Source: Actinomycetes bacterium (GTDB lineage Bacteria; Actinomycetota; Actinomycetes; Propionibacteriales; Nocardioidaceae). Taken from it: DNA of 40,252 nucleotides. The translations under genes and the position numbers were made by a program. The notes under the pieces are model-generated. The model was not told the DNA's origin and did no database searches. It saw nothing but the letters and a program-made list of their open reading frames with translations. Of the stretch, positions 31,631 to 40,252 are shown in pieces. The stretch lies in contig JAUILS010000006.1 of NCBI GenBank assembly GCA_030432975.1, positions 1 through 40,252 of the forward strand, read 5' to 3'. The number at the start of each line of letters is the position of its first letter. Position 1 is the first letter of the stretch.

Positions 31631-31996
31631 GTGTCCGAGCTGACCTCCCGCCTGCGCGCCGACCTCACGGCGGCCCTGCGCGAGCGTGACAAGGACACAG
31701 CGAGGGTGCTGCGGACGGTGCTGGCCGCGATCGCGAACGCCGAGGCGCAGCCTGTGGGCGACAGCACACCAGCCGGCACCGCGGCCTCGAGCCATGTCGC
31801 GGGCGCGGCCGATGGGCTGCACGCGGCGGAGGTGGACCGCCGGGAGCTGACCGAGGCCGACGTCCGGGCGGTCGTCGCCGCGGAGCGGGACGAGCGACTC
31901 GGGGCCGCCGAGCATCTCACCGAGAGCGGCGCGGGCGACGCGGCGGAGGCGCTGCGGCTCGAGGCCGGCCTCCTCGAGCGCTTCCTCGAGACCTGA
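31631..31996 (+). CDS. GatB/YqeY-domain-like small protein
   Basis: A 121-residue helical protein. Residues 1-35 match the YqeY opening (Leu-Thr-Ser-Arg-Leu-Arg-Ala-Asp-Leu-Thr-Ala-Ala-Leu-Arg-Glu-Arg-Asp-Lys, then Arg-Val-Leu-Arg-Thr-Val-Leu-Ala-Ala-Ile-Ala-Asn-Ala-Glu), and Leu-Thr-Glu-Ala-Asp-Val-Arg-Ala-Val-Val-Ala-Ala-Glu-Arg-Asp-Glu-Arg matches the next helix. It ends Leu-Leu-Glu-Arg-Phe-Leu, where full-length YqeY has further helices, so it is about 30 residues short of the usual 150. The domain is the tRNA-binding tail of GatB; the free protein's role is unclear. GTG start set by the leaderless -10. Confidence 0.7.
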   Translation: MSELTSRLRADLTAALRERDKDTARVLRTVLAAIANAEAQPVGDSTPAGTAASSHVAGAADGLHAAEVDRRELTEADVRAVVAAERDERLGAAEHLTESGAGDAAEALRLEAGLLERFLET

Positions 31997-32008
31997 GCGA
32001 CCAGCGGC

Positions 32009-32830
32009 TCAGCCGCGCAGCTCGTCGTTGACCTTCTCCGCGGCAGCCCGCAGCGAGGCGACGTCCGGCCCGGCGCGGAGCAGCTCGCGGGAGGAGGACG
32101 GCAGGACGTTGGGGTACGCCGACCCGAAGATGCGGCGGAGGTCGGCGACGGTGCCGCCCTGGGCGCCGTACCCCGGGGCCAGTAGCGGGCCGTTGATCGC
32201 GAACGACTCCCCCGTCTCCCCGATCGTGGCCCCGACCACGGCCCCGAAGGACCCCAGCGGTGACTCCCCGGCGTTGAGTGCCGCCAGGTGCGACAGCATC
32301 AGCCCCCCGACGGTGCCGCCGTCAGCAGGAACTGCGTGCTGCACCTCCGGCCCCTCCTTGTTGGAGGTCAGCGCCAGCACGAAGAGGCCGGCGTCGAAGC
32401 GCCGGGCGGTGTCCACGAACGGCGAGAGCGAGCCGAAGCCGAGGTAGGGGCTGACCGTGATCGCGTCGGCGGCCAGCGGCGAGGCGGGGTCGAGGTAGGC
32501 GTCGGCGTAGGCCTGGCTGGTCGAGCCGATGTCGCCGCGCTTGACGTCGAGCAGCACGAGCGCGCCCGCGGCGCGGGACTCCGCGATCACCCGCTCGAGC
32601 ACGGCGACCCCGCGGGAGCCGAAGCGCTCGTAGAACGCGCTCTGCGGCTTCACCACCGACACCGCCGGGGCCAGCCCCTCGACCGCCGTCAGCGCGAAGC
32701 GCTCCAGCCCCGCCACGGTGTCGTCGAGCCCCCACTCCAACAGCAGCGAGGCGTGCGGGTCGATCCCCGCGCAGAGCGCCCCTCGGGCGTCCATCGCCGC
32801 CCGCAGCCGCGTGCCGAACGAGCCGGTCAT
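32009..32830 (-). CDS. pyrF: Orotidine 5'-phosphate decarboxylase
   Basis: A 273-residue TIM-barrel enzyme of the actinobacterial (type 2) group, converting OMP to UMP, the last step of de novo UMP synthesis. Catalytic [10 protein letters not shown] is near residue 90; Gly-Ile-Asp-Pro-His near residue 20 and [10 protein letters not shown] near the C-terminus close the site. The ATG at 32830 overlaps the pyrD stop (ATGA). It is the last gene of the carA-carB-pyrD-pyrF operon. Confidence 0.94.
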   Translation of the reverse strand: MTGSFGTRLRAAMDARGALCAGIDPHASLLLEWGLDDTVAGLERFALTAVEGLAPAVSVVKPQSAFYERFGSRGVAVLERVIAESRAAGALVLLDVKRGDIGSTSQAYADAYLDPASPLAADAITVSPYLGFGSLSPFVDTARRFDAGLFVLALTSNKEGPEVQHAVPADGGTVGGLMLSHLAALNAGESPLGSFGAVVGATIGETGESFAINGPLLAPGYGAQGGTVADLRRIFGSAYPNVLPSSSRELLRAGPDVASLRAAAEKVNDELRG

Positions 32831-33867
32831 GCCCTCTCGCCTTCCGTCAGTCCGCTGAGGATCCGGCGCGGCCACGTCGGCCCGCCGTAGATGAAGCCGG
32901 TGTAGGCCTGCACCAGCGTGGCGCCCGCCTCGACCCGCTCGCGGGCGTCGGCGGCCGTCGAGATGCCACCCACCCCGACCAGCGTCAGGTCGGGACCGAC
33001 GCGCTCGCGGAGCAGCCGCAGCACCTCCAGCGCGCGCTCGCGCAGCGGCGCACCCGAGAGGCCGCCGGCGCCCAGCGCCTCCACCTCGGCCTCCGGCGTG
33101 ACCAGGCCCGCACGCGAGATCGTGGTGTTGGTGGCGATGATCCCGCCGAGCCCGGTCGCCAGCGCCAGGTCGGCAACCGCGAGCACGTCCTCGTCGGCCA
33201 GGTCGGGCGCGATCTTGACCAGCAGCGGCACCCGCCGGTCGCCGGTGACCTGGTCGGCCCGCGCCCGGACGGCGGCGAGCAGCGGCCCGAGCCGCTCCAC
33301 CGACTGCAGCGACCGCAGGCCGGGGGTGTTGGGCGAGGAGACGTTGACGACGAGGTAGTCGGCATACGGCGCCAGCAGCCCCGCGCTCTTCTCGTAGTCG
33401 GCCTGCACCGCCGCCTGGTCGTCGTCGGGCACCACCTTCGTCTTGCCGATGTTGACCCCGAGCACAACGTCCTCGCGCGAGCGCTGCGCCCGCGCAGCGA
33501 GCCGGGAGGCGACCGCCTCGGCGCCGTCGTTGTTGAAGCCCATCCGGTTGAGCACCGCCCGGTCGGCGGGCAGCCGGAAGAGCCGCGGCGTCGGGTTGCC
33601 GGGCTGCGGCTCCCCGGTCACCGTGCCGATCTCGACGTGGCCGAAGCCGAGCCGGGCCAGCGCGTCGATGCCGACGGCGTTCTTGTCGAACCCCGCGGCC
33701 AGGCCCAGCCGGTGCGGGAAGCTGAGCCCCATCGCCCGCACCCGCTCACCCGTCGGGCGCGGGAGCAGTCGGGCGCCGACCCGCACCGCTCGGAACCCCA
33801 GGTGGTGCGCCCGCTCGGCGTCCACCCGGGTCAGGACACGCGCGAACAGCGCGTCGTACGCCGTCAT
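32827..33867 (-). CDS. pyrD: Quinone-dependent dihydroorotate dehydrogenase (class 2)
   Basis: A 346-residue FMN enzyme that oxidises dihydroorotate to orotate with electrons going to the quinone pool. The class 2 N-terminal helical extension (Tyr-Asp-Ala-Leu-Phe-Ala-Arg-Val-Leu) docks on the membrane. [11 protein letters not shown] near residue 175 carries the catalytic Ser; Ala-Gly-Phe-Asp-Lys-Asn and the FMN phosphate loop Val-Gly-Val-Gly-Gly-Ile are present. The ATG at 33867 is four bases after the carB stop. Confidence 0.95.
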   Translation of the reverse strand: MTAYDALFARVLTRVDAERAHHLGFRAVRVGARLLPRPTGERVRAMGLSFPHRLGLAAGFDKNAVGIDALARLGFGHVEIGTVTGEPQPGNPTPRLFRLPADRAVLNRMGFNNDGAEAVASRLAARAQRSREDVVLGVNIGKTKVVPDDDQAAVQADYEKSAGLLAPYADYLVVNVSSPNTPGLRSLQSVERLGPLLAAVRARADQVTGDRRVPLLVKIAPDLADEDVLAVADLALATGLGGIIATNTTISRAGLVTPEAEVEALGAGGLSGAPLRERALEVLRLLRERVGPDLTLVGVGGISTAADARERVEAGATLVQAYTGFIYGGPTWPRRILSGLTEGERA

Positions 33868-33871
33868 GCGC

Positions 33872-36800
33872 TCACGCCTCGGCAGCAGCGTCGGCGGGGG
33901 CCTCCGAGCCCGGACGCACCACCCCGGCCCAGTCCTGCAACGACCGGACACCGATGTCGCCGGCGATCAGCGCCTCGATGCCCTGTACGGCAGCCCCGAG
34001 GCCCTGCACCGTGGTGATGCACGGGACGTTGTTCTGCACCGCGGCGGTGCGGATCTCGTAGCCGTCGATGCGCGGCGACCCGCCCGACGCCGAGCCGGCC
34101 GGGGTGTTGATGATCAGGTCGACCTTGCCCTCCCCGATCAGCTCGATCGTCGTCGGCTCGCCGTTGGGCCCCAGCCCCTCGAAGTGCTTGCGCACCACGG
34201 TCGCCGGGATGCCGTTGCGGCGCAGCACCTCGGCGGTGCCCTGCGTGGCCAGCACCTCGAAGCCGAGGTCGGCGAGCCGCTTGATCGGGAAGATCATCGT
34301 GCGCTTGTCGCGGTTGGCCATCGACACGAACACCCGCCCCGACGTGGGCAGCGAGCCGAACGCCGCGGCCTGCGACTTCGCGAACGCGGTGCCGAACACC
34401 GCGTCGAAGCCCATCACCTCGCCGGTGGAGCGCATCTCCGGCCCGAGCACCGTGTCGACGGTCTTGCCGTCGGGGGTGCGGAACCGGTTGAACGGCATCA
34501 CGGCCTCCTTGACCGCGATCGGCGCGTTGCCCGGCAGGTCGCCGCCGTCGCCCTCGGGCCGCAGCACGCCGGCGGCTCTGAGCGAGGCGATCGACTCGCC
34601 CAGCATCACCCGCGCCGCGGCCTTGGCGAGCGGCACCGCGGTCGCCTTGGACACGAACGGCACGGTCCGCGACGCGCGCGGGTTGGCCTCGAGGACGTAG
34701 AGCACGTCGGAGCCGAGCGCGAACTGGATGTTGATCAGCCCGCGCACGCCCACCCCGCGGGCGATCCCCTCGGTGGCCTCGCGGATCCGCGCGATCTCCG
34801 CCGCGCCGAGCGTGATCGGCGGCAGCGCGCACGCCGAGTCGCCGGAGTGGATACCGGCCTCCTCGATGTGCTCCATCACGCCGCCGAGATAGAGCTCCTC
34901 GCCGTCGTAGAGCGCGTCGACGTCGATCTCGACCGCGTCGTCGATGAACCGGTCGACCAGCACCGGGTGCTCCGGGCTGATCGCGGTGGCCCGCTCGATG
35001 TAGCCCTGCAGCGCGCCGTCGTCGTAGACGATCTCCATGCCCCGGCCGCCGAGGACGTACGACGGCCGCACCAGCACCGGGTAGCCGATCTCGGCGGCGA
35101 TCTCGCGCGCCTCGGCGTACGACGACGCGAGGCCGTGCTTGGGCGCCGGCAGCCCGGCCTCGTGGAGCACCCGGCCGAACGCGCCGCGCTCCTCCGCGAG
35201 GTGGATCGCGGCCGGGGAGGTGCCGACGATCGGCACCCCGGCGTCGGCCAGCCCCTGCGCGAGACCCAGCGGCGTCTGGCCGCCCAGCTGGCAGATCACG
35301 CCCGCGATCGGCCCCGCCTGCGACTCCGCGTGGACGATCTCGAGGACGTCCTCCAGGGTGAGCGGCTCGAAGTAGAGCCGGTCGGAGGTGTCGTAGTCGG
35401 TCGAGACGGTCTCGGGGTTGCAGTTGACCATGATCGTCTCGTAGCCGGCGCCGCCCTTCGACGCCGCGAGCGCCAGCGACGCGTGCACGCAGGAGTAGTC
35501 GAACTCGATGCCCTGGCCGATCCGGTTGGGCCCCGAGCCGAGGATGATCACGGCCTCCCGCTCGCGCGGCGCGACCTCGGTCTCCTCGTCGTAGGAGCTG
35601 TAGTGGTAGGGCGTCCGCGCGGCGAACTCCGCCGCACAGGTGTCGACGGTCTTGTAGACCGGGCGGATGCCCAGCGCGTGCCGGACGCCGCGGACGACGT
35701 CCTCCGGCAGGTTGCGCAGCCGGCCGAGCTGCCCGTCGGAGAAGCCGTGCCGCTTGGCCAGCCGCAGCAGGGCGGGCGTCAGCTCGGGGGCGTGCAGGAT
35801 CTCCAGCGCGACGTCGTTGATCAGGCAGAGCTGATCGACGAACCACGGGTCGATGCCGGTCGCCTCGTGGATCTCCAGCGGCGTGGCCTCGGCCCGGATC
35901 GCGTCCATGACGACCCGCAGCCGGCCGTCGAACGGCGTCCGGATCTCCTCCAGCAGCCGCTCCTTGTCGAGGCTGACGTGCTGGTGGCTCCAGTCGAACG
36001 GCGCGTCCTTGTTCTCTAGCGACCGCAGCGCCTTCTGCAGCGCCTCGGTGAAGTTGCGGCCGATCGCCATCGCCTCGCCCACCGACTTCATGTGGGTGGT
36101 CAGCGTCGGGTCGGCGCCGGGGAACTTCTCGAACGCGAACCGCGGCACCTTCACCACGACATAGTCGAGCGTCGGCTCGAATGCTGCAGGTGTCCAGCCA
36201 CGGTGGGCCGGCTTGCCGGCCGGGGGGTCCACGGGGGGTGTCCCCCCGTGGGTGATGTCGTTGGGGATCTCGTCGAGGGTGTAGCCGATGGCGACCTTGG
36301 CGGCGATCTTGGCGATCGGGAAGCCGGTTGCCTTCGACGCCAGCGCCGAGGACCGCGACACCCGCGGGTTCATCTCGATCACCACGACGCGGCCGTCGGC
36401 GGGGTTGACCGCGAACTGGATGTTGCAGCCGCCGGTGTCGACGCCCACCGAGCGGATGATGCCGATGGAGAGGTCGCGCAGGTGTTGGTACTCGCGGTCG
36501 GTCAACGTCATCGCCGGCGCCACGGTGATCGAGTCGCCGGTGTGGACGCCCATCGGGTCGAGGTTCTCGATCGAGCAGACGATCACGACGTTGTCGGCCT
36601 TGTCGCGCATCACCTCCAGCTCGTACTCCTTCCAGCCGAGGATCGACTCCTCCAGGAGCACCTCGGTGGTCGGGCTGGCCGAGAGGCCCAGGCCGGCGAT
36701 CCGGCGCAGGTCGTCCTCGTCGAAGGCCATGCCGGAGCCGGCGCCGCCCATCGTGAAGCTCGGCCGGATCACGACGGGGTAGCCGAGCTCCTCGGCCCCC

Positions 36801-37318
36801 GCCATCGTCCGCTCCAGCGCCAGCCGCTCCAGCTCCGGCTTGGGCGTCCCGGCGGGCTGGTCAGCGGCGTTGCAGATGATGCTGCGGGCGACCTCCCCGC
36901 CCAGCTCCTCGACGATGCGCTTGAACGACTCGCGGTTCTCGCCGCGCTCGATGGCGTCGATGGAGGCGCCGATCAGCTCGACGCCGTACTTCTCCAGGAC
37001 GCCGGCGGCGTCGAGCGCCATCGCGGTGTTGAGGGCGGTCTGGCCGCCGAGGGTCGCGAGCAGCGCGTCGGGGCGCTCCTTCTCGATGACCCGCTCGACG
37101 AACTCCGGCGTGATCGGCTCGACGTAGGTCGCGTCGGCGAACTCCGGGTCGGTCATGATCGTGGCCGGGTTGGAGTTGACCAGCACCACCCGCAGCCCCT
37201 CGGCGCGGAGCACCCGGCACGCCTGGGTGCCGGAGTAGTCGAACTCGCAGGCCTGGCCGATCACGATCGGGCCGGACCCGATGACCAGCACGCTCTCGAT
37301 GTCGGTGCGCTTCGGCAT
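33872..37318 (-). CDS. carB: Carbamoyl-phosphate synthase large subunit, with an in-frame palindromic insertion
   Basis: A 1148-residue enzyme that makes carbamoyl phosphate from bicarbonate, ammonia (from CarA) and two ATP for pyrimidines and arginine. Two ATP-grasp halves are visible ([10 protein letters not shown] in the first, [10 protein letters not shown] in the second), then an MGS-like allosteric domain from about residue 1010. It is roughly 35-45 residues longer than most actinobacterial CarB. One excess is 19 residues encoded by a 57-bp double hairpin (36194-36250) after Asn-Asp-Ile-Thr near residue 356; another is about 15 residues around 36803-36871. Both are in frame. The ATG at 37318 overlaps the carA stop. 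Confidence 0.95.
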   Translation of the reverse strand: MPKRTDIESVLVIGSGPIVIGQACEFDYSGTQACRVLRAEGLRVVLVNSNPATIMTDPEFADATYVEPITPEFVERVIEKERPDALLATLGGQTALNTAMALDAAGVLEKYGVELIGASIDAIERGENRESFKRIVEELGGEVARSIICNAADQPAGTPKPELERLALERTMAGAEELGYPVVIRPSFTMGGAGSGMAFDEDDLRRIAGLGLSASPTTEVLLEESILGWKEYELEVMRDKADNVVIVCSIENLDPMGVHTGDSITVAPAMTLTDREYQHLRDLSIGIIRSVGVDTGGCNIQFAVNPADGRVVVIEMNPRVSRSSALASKATGFPIAKIAAKVAIGYTLDEIPNDITHGGTPPVDPPAGKPAHRGWTPAAFEPTLDYVVVKVPRFAFEKFPGADPTLTTHMKSVGEAMAIGRNFTEALQKALRSLENKDAPFDWSHQHVSLDKERLLEEIRTPFDGRLRVVMDAIRAEATPLEIHEATGIDPWFVDQLCLINDVALEILHAPELTPALLRLAKRHGFSDGQLGRLRNLPEDVVRGVRHALGIRPVYKTVDTCAAEFAARTPYHYSSYDEETEVAPREREAVIILGSGPNRIGQGIEFDYSCVHASLALAASKGGAGYETIMVNCNPETVSTDYDTSDRLYFEPLTLEDVLEIVHAESQAGPIAGVICQLGGQTPLGLAQGLADAGVPIVGTSPAAIHLAEERGAFGRVLHEAGLPAPKHGLASSYAEAREIAAEIGYPVLVRPSYVLGGRGMEIVYDDGALQGYIERATAISPEHPVLVDRFIDDAVEIDVDALYDGEELYLGGVMEHIEEAGIHSGDSACALPPITLGAAEIARIREATEGIARGVGVRGLINIQFALGSDVLYVLEANPRASRTVPFVSKATAVPLAKAAARVMLGESIASLRAAGVLRPEGDGGDLPGNAPIAVKEAVMPFNRFRTPDGKTVDTVLGPEMRSTGEVMGFDAVFGTAFAKSQAAAFGSLPTSGRVFVSMANRDKRTMIFPIKRLADLGFEVLATQGTAEVLRRNGIPATVVRKHFEGLGPNGEPTTIELIGEGKVDLIINTPAGSASGGSPRIDGYEIRTAAVQNNVPCITTVQGLGAAVQGIEALIAGDIGVRSLQDWAGVVRPGSEAPADAAAEA
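36194..36250. repeat. 57-bp double-hairpin palindromic element in frame inside carB
   Basis: Two adjacent perfect hairpins fill the segment: GGCCGGC (36206-36212) / GCCGGCC (36215-36221), and CCACGGGGGG (36229-36238) / CCCCCCGTGG (36242-36251) with a TGT loop. It encodes 19 residues, mostly Pro, Gly and Ala with His and Trp at the ends, between Asn-Asp-Ile-Thr and Thr-Pro-Ala-Ala-Phe-Glu-Pro, which are nearly adjacent in other CarB proteins. On the minus strand GGACACC occurs at each end of a 48-bp unit, as a target duplication would. Confidence 0.75.
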
Positions 37319-38487
37319 CAGGCCTCCCCTCCCTCGGAGCCCGCCATCAGCTCGCAGAACCGGTCGAAGAGGTACGCCGCATCGTGCGGGCCGGCGGCCG
37401 CCTCGGGGTGGTACTGCACGGAGAAGGCCTTCAGCCCGCCGTCCTGGTCGCGGAGCTCGAGTCCCTCGACGACGTCGTCGTTGAGGCAGACGTGGGAGAC
37501 CGTCGCCTGGCCGTAGGGCGTCTCGGTGGCCCGGTCGAGCGGCGCGTCGACGGCGAACCCGTGGTTGTGGGCGGTGACCTCGACCTTGGTGGTGGTGCGG
37601 TCCATCACCGGCTGGTTGATGCCGCGGTGGCCGTACTTCAGCTTGTAGGTGCCGAAGCCGAGGGCGCGGCCGAAGAGCTGGTTGCCGAAGCAGATCCCGA
37701 AGTAGGGGATGCCGCGCTCCAGCGCTCCCTGGAGCAGCTCGATCTGACCGGTGGTGGCGGCCGGGTCGCCCGGACCGTTGGAGAAGAACAGCCCGTCGGG
37801 CTCGACGGCGAGCACCTCGTCGAGCGTCGCCGTGGCGGGCAGCACGTGGGTCTCGATGCCGCGCTCGGCCATCATCCGCGGGGTGTTGGCCTTGATGCCG
37901 AGGTCGAGGGCGGCGACGGTGAACCGCTTCTCGCCGGCGGCCGGGACGACGTACGTCTCGCCGGTGGACACCTCGCCGGAGAGGTTGGCGCCGCTCATCT
38001 CCGCCGACGACCGCACCCGGGCCAGCAGCGCCTCGGCGTCGCTCTCGGTCGAGGAGATCCCGACCCGCATCGCGCCGCGCTCGCGCAGGTGGCGGGTCAG
38101 TGCCCGGGTGTCGATGCCGGAGATGCCGACGACGCCCTGGTCGCGCAGCGCGTCGTCCAGCGAGCGGCGGGAGCGCCAGCTCGACGGGATCCGGGCGGGG
38201 TCGCGGACGACGTAGCCGGCGACCCAGATCCGCGAGGACTCGGGGTCCTCGTCGTTCATGCCGGTGTTGCCGACATGGGGGGCGGTCATCACGACCACCT
38301 GGCGGTGGTACGACGGATCGGTCAGCGTCTCCTGGTAGCCGGTCATCCCGGTCGAGAAGACGGCCTCGCCGAAGGTCTCGCCCTCGGCGCCGTAGGACTC
38401 GCCATGGAAGGTGCGGCCGTCCTCGAGGACGAGCAACGCGGGAGCGGGCCCGGAGCCGGGCTGGGTGGCGGGTGCGCGCAGCGGCAC
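37318..38487 (-). CDS. carA: Carbamoyl-phosphate synthase small subunit (glutaminase)
   Basis: A 389-residue class I glutamine amidotransferase that feeds ammonia to CarB. The N-terminal CarA domain (Gly-x-x-Phe-Gly-Glu-Ala-Val-Phe-Ser-Thr-Gly-Met-Thr-Gly-Tyr-Gln-Glu) is followed by the glutaminase domain with Cys266 in Phe-Gly-Ile-Cys-Phe-Gly-Asn-Gln and His360/Glu362 in Gln-Tyr-His-Pro-Glu-Ala. The GTG at 38487 is selected because GAAGGAGGT lies six bases upstream, while ATG 38511 would put that site inside the gene. First gene of the pyrimidine operon; ends overlapping carB. Confidence 0.94.
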   Translation of the reverse strand: MPLRAPATQPGSGPAPALLVLEDGRTFHGESYGAEGETFGEAVFSTGMTGYQETLTDPSYHRQVVVMTAPHVGNTGMNDEDPESSRIWVAGYVVRDPARIPSSWRSRRSLDDALRDQGVVGISGIDTRALTRHLRERGAMRVGISSTESDAEALLARVRSSAEMSGANLSGEVSTGETYVVPAAGEKRFTVAALDLGIKANTPRMMAERGIETHVLPATATLDEVLAVEPDGLFFSNGPGDPAATTGQIELLQGALERGIPYFGICFGNQLFGRALGFGTYKLKYGHRGINQPVMDRTTTKVEVTAHNHGFAVDAPLDRATETPYGQATVSHVCLNDDVVEGLELRDQDGGLKAFSVQYHPEAAAGPHDAAYLFDRFCELMAGSEGGEA

Positions 38488-39227
38488 GCCGGACCTCCTT
38501 CTCCGCCTCACGGGACGGATCGTTAAAGGACGTTCGAGCGAGGCCGACCCTACCAGCGCGGTGCCCGCCGCGCGGCACGGGTATCACGGGGCCGAGACGC
38601 GAGTCCTCTCCTGCATGAGGACGCAACGATGGCGAACCACGCTGGCGACCGCGCTGCTGCTCCTGGCGGTGGCAACGATCGGGACCGGCTGCGACGACGA
38701 CGCACCGTCAGCCGATCCGCCCCCGTCGGCCACCCTCCCTCTGTTCGGACCGTGCGCGGGCGACGTCGATGCCCGTTTCACCCTGATCTGCGCGCGTCGG
38801 ACGCACGCGCATCAATGGTCGGCGCTCACCGACCAGCAGCGGGAGAGCCTGCTGGAGGCTCTGCGCGACACGCCCTCCGAGCTGACGGAGGCGTCCAGCG
38901 CCGAGGACTACGCGAGCTGCCGCGCCTCGGAGAAGACCGGCCTCTGCGTGGCCCGTCTGCGGCCGAGCGCGCTGTGCAGCCCGGTGCCGGTCAGCGGGGT
39001 CGACCTCCTCAAGATCGCCGCCCCCAACGTGGCCGTCCGTGACGCGATCACCGTCGCCGATCCCGAGGCCGACGACCCGGGCACGTCCCTGCTCGTCGAC
39101 CACCTCTGCGACGTGCTCGAGCGCTCCGAGGAGCAGACCGTGCGCGAGGCCGACCAGGACCGGCTCGGTCTCGACGAGTCGACCGTCGACGAGTTCGGCG
39201 ACGACCTCGACCAGCGGGTCGCCCGCC

Positions 39228-40252
<1,025 letters not shown>

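Noticed and set aside
37318-38626. Continuation of the carB frame upstream through carA
   Set aside because: Shadow frame; carA is clear with catalytic Cys, His and Glu, and carB starts at the ATG overlapping its stop.

Overview
The window is very G+C-rich and densely coded on both strands, with GTC/CTC/GCC/ACC-heavy codon use and many GTG starts. The gene set (an HBHA-like protein beside an XRE regulator, an Rv2671-like reductase, a mycothiol-type DinB_2 protein, ReAV-type asparaginase, quinone-dependent PyrD) and the many promoters of the form TANNNT followed 6-7 nt later by the start codon (leaderless genes) point to an actinobacterium, most likely a soil member of the Nocardioidaceae such as Nocardioides. 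The genus is inferred from overall style, not from a diagnostic marker. Almost everything looks chromosomal and vertically inherited. I see no rRNA, tRNA, CRISPR array, intact IS element or prophage.

Layout. 1-4 kb: end of a TauE/SafE permease, a LuxR-type regulator divergent from a small ABM-like protein, a DinB_2/MDMPI protein, and a leaderless mini-ORF with two Cys codons ahead of an EamA transporter. 4-6.6 kb: a small CBM48 protein and typA, divergent around an array of about 21-bp phased repeats. 6.6-11.1 kb (minus strand): ACC deaminase, a coiled-coil protein, 3-oxoacid CoA-transferase subunits A and B, and two small exported or membrane proteins. 11.2-15.6 kb: a trypsin-like protease without signal peptide next to an orphan protein resembling its N-terminal domain, a CxxC protein, dienelactone hydrolase, and an Rv2671-like reductase paired with a dihydropteroate-synthase-like protein. 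15.6-20.2 kb: amidase, galE, Uma2 nuclease and two tandem GDP-mannose-dehydratase-like genes. 20.2-22.6 kb: REP-like palindromes, terminator, HBHA-like protein with its XRE regulator, and asparaginase. 22.6-29.8 kb: APS kinase, TSUP permease, UDP-GlcNAc 2-epimerase, mannose-1-phosphate guanylyltransferase, cysD and cysN. 29.8-31.6 kb: a small compositionally different island with three small genes and a short dispersed repeat. 31.6-38.5 kb: a YqeY-like gene, then the pyrimidine operon carA-carB-pyrD-pyrF on the minus strand. 38.6-40.25 kb: a lipoprotein gene overlapping tail-to-tail with an ABC-F ATPase that runs off the window.

Functional themes. Sulfate activation (CysD, CysN, CysC) lies beside nucleotide-sugar synthesis (ManC, GMD-like pair, WecB-like epimerase, GalE), as expected for envelope glycans that may be sulfated. 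The de novo pyrimidine genes are translationally coupled (ATGA overlaps or 4-nt gaps). The observations most worth following are a 57-bp double-hairpin palindromic segment read in frame inside carB, the phased inverted repeat array upstream of typA, the Cys-Cys leader peptide with a stem across its stop codon, the Rv2671-like/DHPS-like folate pair, and the protease with its stand-alone prodomain-like neighbour.
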